Origin: Bacillota bacterium
GTDB taxonomy: Bacteria; Bacillota; Clostridia; Saccharofermentanales; Fastidiosipilaceae
Reading direction: 5' to 3'
Length of the DNA stretch: 16,532 bases
Assembly (NCBI GenBank): GCA_023388205.1
Contig: JAEWGS010000120.1
Location: 1 to 16,532, forward strand
This document shows positions 13,485-16,532 of the stretch, piece after piece (position 1 is the first letter of the stretch; every line of letters begins with the position of its first letter). The notes under the pieces were generated by a model. That model saw only the letters and a list, made by a program, of their open reading frames with translations, ran no database searches and was not told the origin of the DNA. The position numbers and the translations under genes are program-made.

Positions 13485-15099
13485 ACTCAGCCTTTTTAAC
13501 GGCTTCAGCTTGTGCGGCCAAAGCACGCTCTTGAATTTCGAGCAATTCTTTGAGGCCGAGGCGGTCGAGTTGCTCTTTGTAGCTATCCCAGTCGGCGTTG
13601 ATATCGGATTGACCGGAGATCCATTCGGCCTGTTTGCCTTTGACATAGTCGGTGATCGCGGTCGAAAGATCCGACATGCGAGGACCATCTTCGAGACTCA
13701 CCCAGAACTTGGGGAAAGCTTCTGTCAGGTAAGGCGCGTAGAGTTCATCGACCAGGTCTTTTTCTTCAAACTTGGGCAAGGCGGATTTGATCTTGAGATC
13801 TGCAGGGACGTACTTGGGGAGAGATTGAGGCCAGAGGTTACCCCAGCTGTAGCGATCTTGATCCTCTTTGCTCAAAGTGTTGCGATCGATGGTACTGTAA
13901 TTGCCCTGATCGTCTTTGATGAGGGTGACGCCGAGCGGGCCGTTTTGCGTTTGCAAGGAGTTGTCGAGCTGATAGACATAGTCCCACCAACGCGCGATGG
14001 CCTCGGGGTTTTTGGCCTTATCGGTGACAACAACTTGATTTTTCAAAATCTGCACATCGTAGGCATCTCTGAGATAAACAGGTTTGTCGACGCCTTCGCC
14101 CTTGAGGACCGGCAAAGCTCTCCACTCAGGTTCTTGACCATCTTCGAAAGGCATAATATCGCCAGATCCGTACATCATGCACACACCGTAGCGATCGTTG
14201 CCGCCGGCGCTCTTCCATTGAGCGAGGTCTTTGGTGAACAGCTCAGGATCCATTAAGCCTTCAGCGTAGAGGCTGTGGAGATATTCGATACCTTTACGGT
14301 AAGCGTCGCTATCCGCAGCGAAGACTCTTTTGTCCCCGACCATCGTAAAGCCGTTGTCGCGAACGCTCGCACCGAACCAGCCGCAAAGCAGACCGAGATT
14401 TTTGTTGTTGGGATCTGCAGCAAAGGGAATCTCGTCGTTGGGGTCACCGTTGCCGTTGGCGTCTTTTTCTTTGAACGCGCGAAGGACTTCACGGAGCTCT
14501 TCTGTGGTTGTCGGCATCTCCATGCCCACATTCTTCAGCCAGCGCGTATTGATGTAAGGATTAAAAGGCACATCCGGTACGCCAATGACATAAGGTACAG
14601 AATAGATGTGGCCATCCGGCGCGGTCATTGTCTGACGGACGGTCGGCAGGTTTAGCACTTCTTCAATGCGAGGGCAATAGGACTTGAAGAGATCTTCGAG
14701 AGGAATAAATACGCCTTCTTCGACCCCTTGGGTCAAAATTGCTGTCTCGCTCATGATCCAGCCGCCGATACAATCCGCGTAGTCACCGCTGTTCAAGCTG
14801 ATGTTGAGCTTTTCGGTGGCGACATTGTAAGGGACGGCCTGCAGATCGACGTGAATGCCTGTCTCTTCTTCAAACTGTTTCAACATGAAAGCGTCACTGT
14901 TGTCCCAGTCCACAAAGAGAGAGAAGCTGTAGCTTCCAGGATCGACGATGGGGAGTCCCTCTTTGTACATCAGGTCGTTTACCTTTTCGCGGTTTTCGCT
15001 GGTCTCACCTTCGGCGTGAATGCCTGTTCCCAAGAATGGAACGAGCCCCATGCTCAAGGCGATCGCTGCGGCCACGAAGCGGCCTTTGATCTGTTTCAT
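13483..15099 (-). CDS. Extracellular solute-binding protein, LplA/YtcQ-type (family 1)
   Basis: Captures a sugar or oligosaccharide outside the cell for the two permeases encoded upstream; the ATPase is not in the window. The 538-aa protein starts with a signal peptide (KQIKGR, then FVAAAIALSMGLVPFL), probably cut after IHA at 29. No cysteine is near the cleavage site, so the lipobox that anchors most such proteins in Bacillota is absent. A calcium-binding-like loop, DANGNGDPNDEIPF (213-226), is characteristic of the LplA group. I chose the ATG at 15099 because GGAGG lies 5 nt before it; the ATG at 15111 contains that site. It is the third gene of the operon, 146 bp after the second permease, with hairpins between. 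Substrate unknown. Confidence 0.9.
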   Translation of the reverse strand: MKQIKGRFVAAAIALSMGLVPFLGTGIHAEGETSENREKVNDLMYKEGLPIVDPGSYSFSLFVDWDNSDAFMLKQFEEETGIHVDLQAVPYNVATEKLNISLNSGDYADCIGGWIMSETAILTQGVEEGVFIPLEDLFKSYCPRIEEVLNLPTVRQTMTAPDGHIYSVPYVIGVPDVPFNPYINTRWLKNVGMEMPTTTEELREVLRAFKEKDANGNGDPNDEIPFAADPNNKNLGLLCGWFGASVRDNGFTMVGDKRVFAADSDAYRKGIEYLHSLYAEGLMDPELFTKDLAQWKSAGGNDRYGVCMMYGSGDIMPFEDGQEPEWRALPVLKGEGVDKPVYLRDAYDVQILKNQVVVTDKAKNPEAIARWWDYVYQLDNSLQTQNGPLGVTLIKDDQGNYSTIDRNTLSKEDQDRYSWGNLWPQSLPKYVPADLKIKSALPKFEEKDLVDELYAPYLTEAFPKFWVSLEDGPRMSDLSTAITDYVKGKQAEWISGQSDINADWDSYKEQLDRLGLKELLEIQERALAAQAEAVKKAE

Positions 15100-15146
15100 A
15101 AGATCCTCCATTTTTTGCCCGTAGGCATGATTAACGATTTAAGGTG

Positions 15147-15224
15147 GCGAAGCGGCCTTTGGTGGATCGCTTCGCTCGCTTTGAGACTCAAGAGAGCCTC
15201 AATGATTGAAGCGCGAGGCTTCGA
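15147..15224. repeat. Two hairpins between permease and binding-protein genes
   Basis: GCGAAGCG (15147-15154) pairs perfectly with CGCTTCGC (15168-15175), and TTGAAGC (15206-15212) with GCTTCGA (15218-15224, one wobble). Neither has a T-run. Stem-loops at this position often protect or separate the mRNA of the binding protein, which is needed in excess; here that is inference. Confidence 0.45.
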
Positions 15225-15245
15225 GAGCTTGCTGCCGCTGATGGA

Positions 15246-16154
15246 TTAGCCTTTGACAGAGCCGATCATGACGCCTTTGACGAAGTGCTTTTGCACCATG
15301 GGGTACAGGAGCATAACCGGGATACTGGAGATGATGATCAGCGAATATTTCATCAGCTCAATACGCTCTCTCACGCGGGCGAGTTCAGCAATCTGGTCCG
15401 GCGTCGCGGCGGTCTTTTGTGCGAGCTGAGCCTCATTGACGACGAGGATGGATCGCAAGACGAGCTGCAAGGGGAATTTGCGTTCAGTGGTGATGTAAAT
15501 GAGGGCGGAGAAGTAAGCGTTCCAATGCCCGATACCGTAATAGAGCACCAAGATGGCGATGATTGCACCGGAGAGGGGCAGGGCAATTTTGAAGAAGAAG
15601 CGCGTGTTGCCACAGCCGTCCAATTTGGCCGCTTCGAGCAGCTCTGTGGGCAAACTAGATGCGAAGAAGGTGCGTGCGACGATCATGTTGTAAACCGAAA
15701 TCGCACCGGGAATGACGAGCGCCCAAACGGTATCTAAGAAGCCGATGTTCTTGACGACTAAGTAGGTGGGGATCATACCGCCACTGACGAACATGGTGAT
15801 CAAGTAGAAAATGGTAATGACTTTGCGGCCGCGGAAGTCTTTTCGAGACAAAGCGTAGCCCGTGGGCAAGGTGACCGCGAGGTTGATGCTCGTGCCGAGC
15901 GCGGTGTAAAAGAGCGAGTTCAAGAAGCCTCGCAACACATTTTTATTTTCAAAGACTTGGACATAGCCATCGAGCGAGAAACCAATCGGACGCCAGACCA
16001 CTTGTCCAGAGCCTACGGCGGCAGGTGAGGAAACCGAGGCGATAATCACGAACCAAAGCGGGTAAGCGACGATCAAAAAAATCAGGGTAAGAAAGATGAA
16101 ATTAAAAGTATCAAAAGCGCGGTCTGCACCGATGCGATGAATTTTACGTGCCAT
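15246..16154 (-). CDS. ABC sugar transporter permease, LplC/YtcP-type
   Basis: One of the two membrane subunits of the importer. The 302-aa protein has six predicted membrane segments, the first at about 18-40 (FNFIFLTLIFLIVAYPLWFV). The EAA loop that docks the ATPase is ELLEAAKLDGCGNTRFFF at 171-188. The C-terminus, YPMVQKHFVKGVMIGSVKG, is the usual ending of this group. The ATG at 16154 is preceded by TAAGGGGGATTT, so the upstream permease's stop codon is part of the ribosome binding site region (9-nt gap), a sign of coupled translation. The ATP-binding subunit is probably a shared MsmX-type protein encoded elsewhere. Confidence 0.94.
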   Translation of the reverse strand: MARKIHRIGADRAFDTFNFIFLTLIFLIVAYPLWFVIIASVSSPAAVGSGQVVWRPIGFSLDGYVQVFENKNVLRGFLNSLFYTALGTSINLAVTLPTGYALSRKDFRGRKVITIFYLITMFVSGGMIPTYLVVKNIGFLDTVWALVIPGAISVYNMIVARTFFASSLPTELLEAAKLDGCGNTRFFFKIALPLSGAIIAILVLYYGIGHWNAYFSALIYITTERKFPLQLVLRSILVVNEAQLAQKTAATPDQIAELARVRERIELMKYSLIIISSIPVMLLYPMVQKHFVKGVMIGSVKG

Positions 16155-16163
16155 AAATCCCCC

Positions 16164-16532
16164 TTACCACAGACTGTTGCCTGACAATTTGTCCGCAATC
16201 TTGTTGACGACAATTAAGAGCACCGCATTGACGGCGGAGTTAAAGAGGCCAATGGCGGTGGAGTAACTCATATCACTGCTGAGGATACCGACCTTATAGA
16301 CGTAAGTGGAAATGATTTCAGACACGGAGAGGTTGAGGTCGTTTTGGAGGAGGTAGGCTTTTTCAAAGCCGACGCTGAGGATGCTCCCGCAGCTCATGAT
16401 GAGCAAAATCGTGGCGGTTGGCAAAATAGAAGGGAAGTCAATATAACGGATTCTTTGCCATTTGCTCGCACCATCGACGATGGCTGATTCATGAAGTTCG
16501 GGAGAGACCCCAGCCAAGGCGGCGAAGTAAAT
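16164..16532 (-). CDS. ABC sugar transporter permease, LplB-type (partial, cut by window edge)
   Basis: The C-terminal 122 residues of the first permease of the operon; the start lies beyond base 16532. It begins inside a membrane segment (IYFAALAGVSPEL) and contains the EAA loop HESAIVDGASKWQRI, two further hydrophobic segments and the ending NKIADKLSGNSLW, typical of LplB relatives. A TTG at 16517 is only an internal codon. It is 9 nt upstream of the second permease and forms the transmembrane channel with it. Confidence 0.93.
   Translation of the reverse strand: MYFAALAGVSPELHESAIVDGASKWQRIRYIDFPSILPTATILLIMSCGSILSVGFEKAYLLQNDLNLSVSEIISTYVYKVGILSSDMSYSTAIGLFNSAVNAVLLIVVNKIADKLSGNSLW

Noticed and set aside
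13510..14256. 248-codon plus-strand open frame
   Set aside because: Antisense to the solute-binding protein gene, which has clear family motifs; no ribosome binding site. A codon-bias shadow.
1..16532. CRISPR arrays, tRNA or rRNA genes
   Set aside because: No regularly spaced direct repeats, no tRNA T-loop signature with matching acceptor, and no rRNA sequence were seen by eye.

Overview
The window looks like chromosome of a low-to-mid G+C anaerobic Bacillota (Firmicutes, clostridial type). Evidence for this is the strong GGAGG-type ribosome binding sites, oligoendopeptidase F, a DtxR/MntR-type regulator without an SH3 domain, an oxygen-sensitive class III ribonucleotide reductase (NrdDG) under probable NrdR control, and an LplABC-type sugar importer. 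Genus cannot be told from the sequence.

Layout. 1-86: tail of a probable endonuclease/exonuclease/phosphatase-fold protein, then a bidirectional terminator. 234-2866 (minus): pepF and a degenerate A24 prepilin-peptidase-like membrane protein. 2867-3168: divergent intergenic region with a promoter for leuS. 3169-5703 (plus): leucyl-tRNA synthetase. 5797-5887: a bidirectional terminator whose loop appears to hold a 49-bp palindromic element with TG...CA ends and a 3-bp target duplication. 5923-6372 (minus): a metal-responsive DtxR-family repressor.

6643-9805 is a visibly AT-richer accessory island made mostly of wreckage. It holds an HNH nuclease remnant, a small membrane protein broken by one stop codon, a relaxase with a large internal deletion and two compensating indels, a 5'-truncated mobC, the C-terminus of a large serine recombinase with a 1-nt frameshift, and one intact gene (ORF6N domain joined to a PLD-like domain, carrying a perfect 29-bp palindrome). 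A frameshifted unknown gene ends the island. The mob and recombinase parts are what remains of an integrated mobilizable element. Just to its right are a 61-bp palindrome resembling paired IS3-family ends and a strong minus-strand promoter/terminator pair that predicts an unannotated small RNA of about 75 nt.

10336-13319 (plus): two NrdR-box-like sites, a strong hairpin, then nrdD and nrdG, which together make deoxyribonucleotides without oxygen. They converge on a minus-strand ABC importer operon (permease, permease, solute-binding protein) that runs off the right edge. Its binding protein has a signal peptide but no lipobox cysteine.

The most useful second looks are the small RNA, the two mini palindromic elements, the palindrome inside the intact ORF6N gene, and the nrd regulatory region. 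No CRISPR array, tRNA or rRNA was seen.
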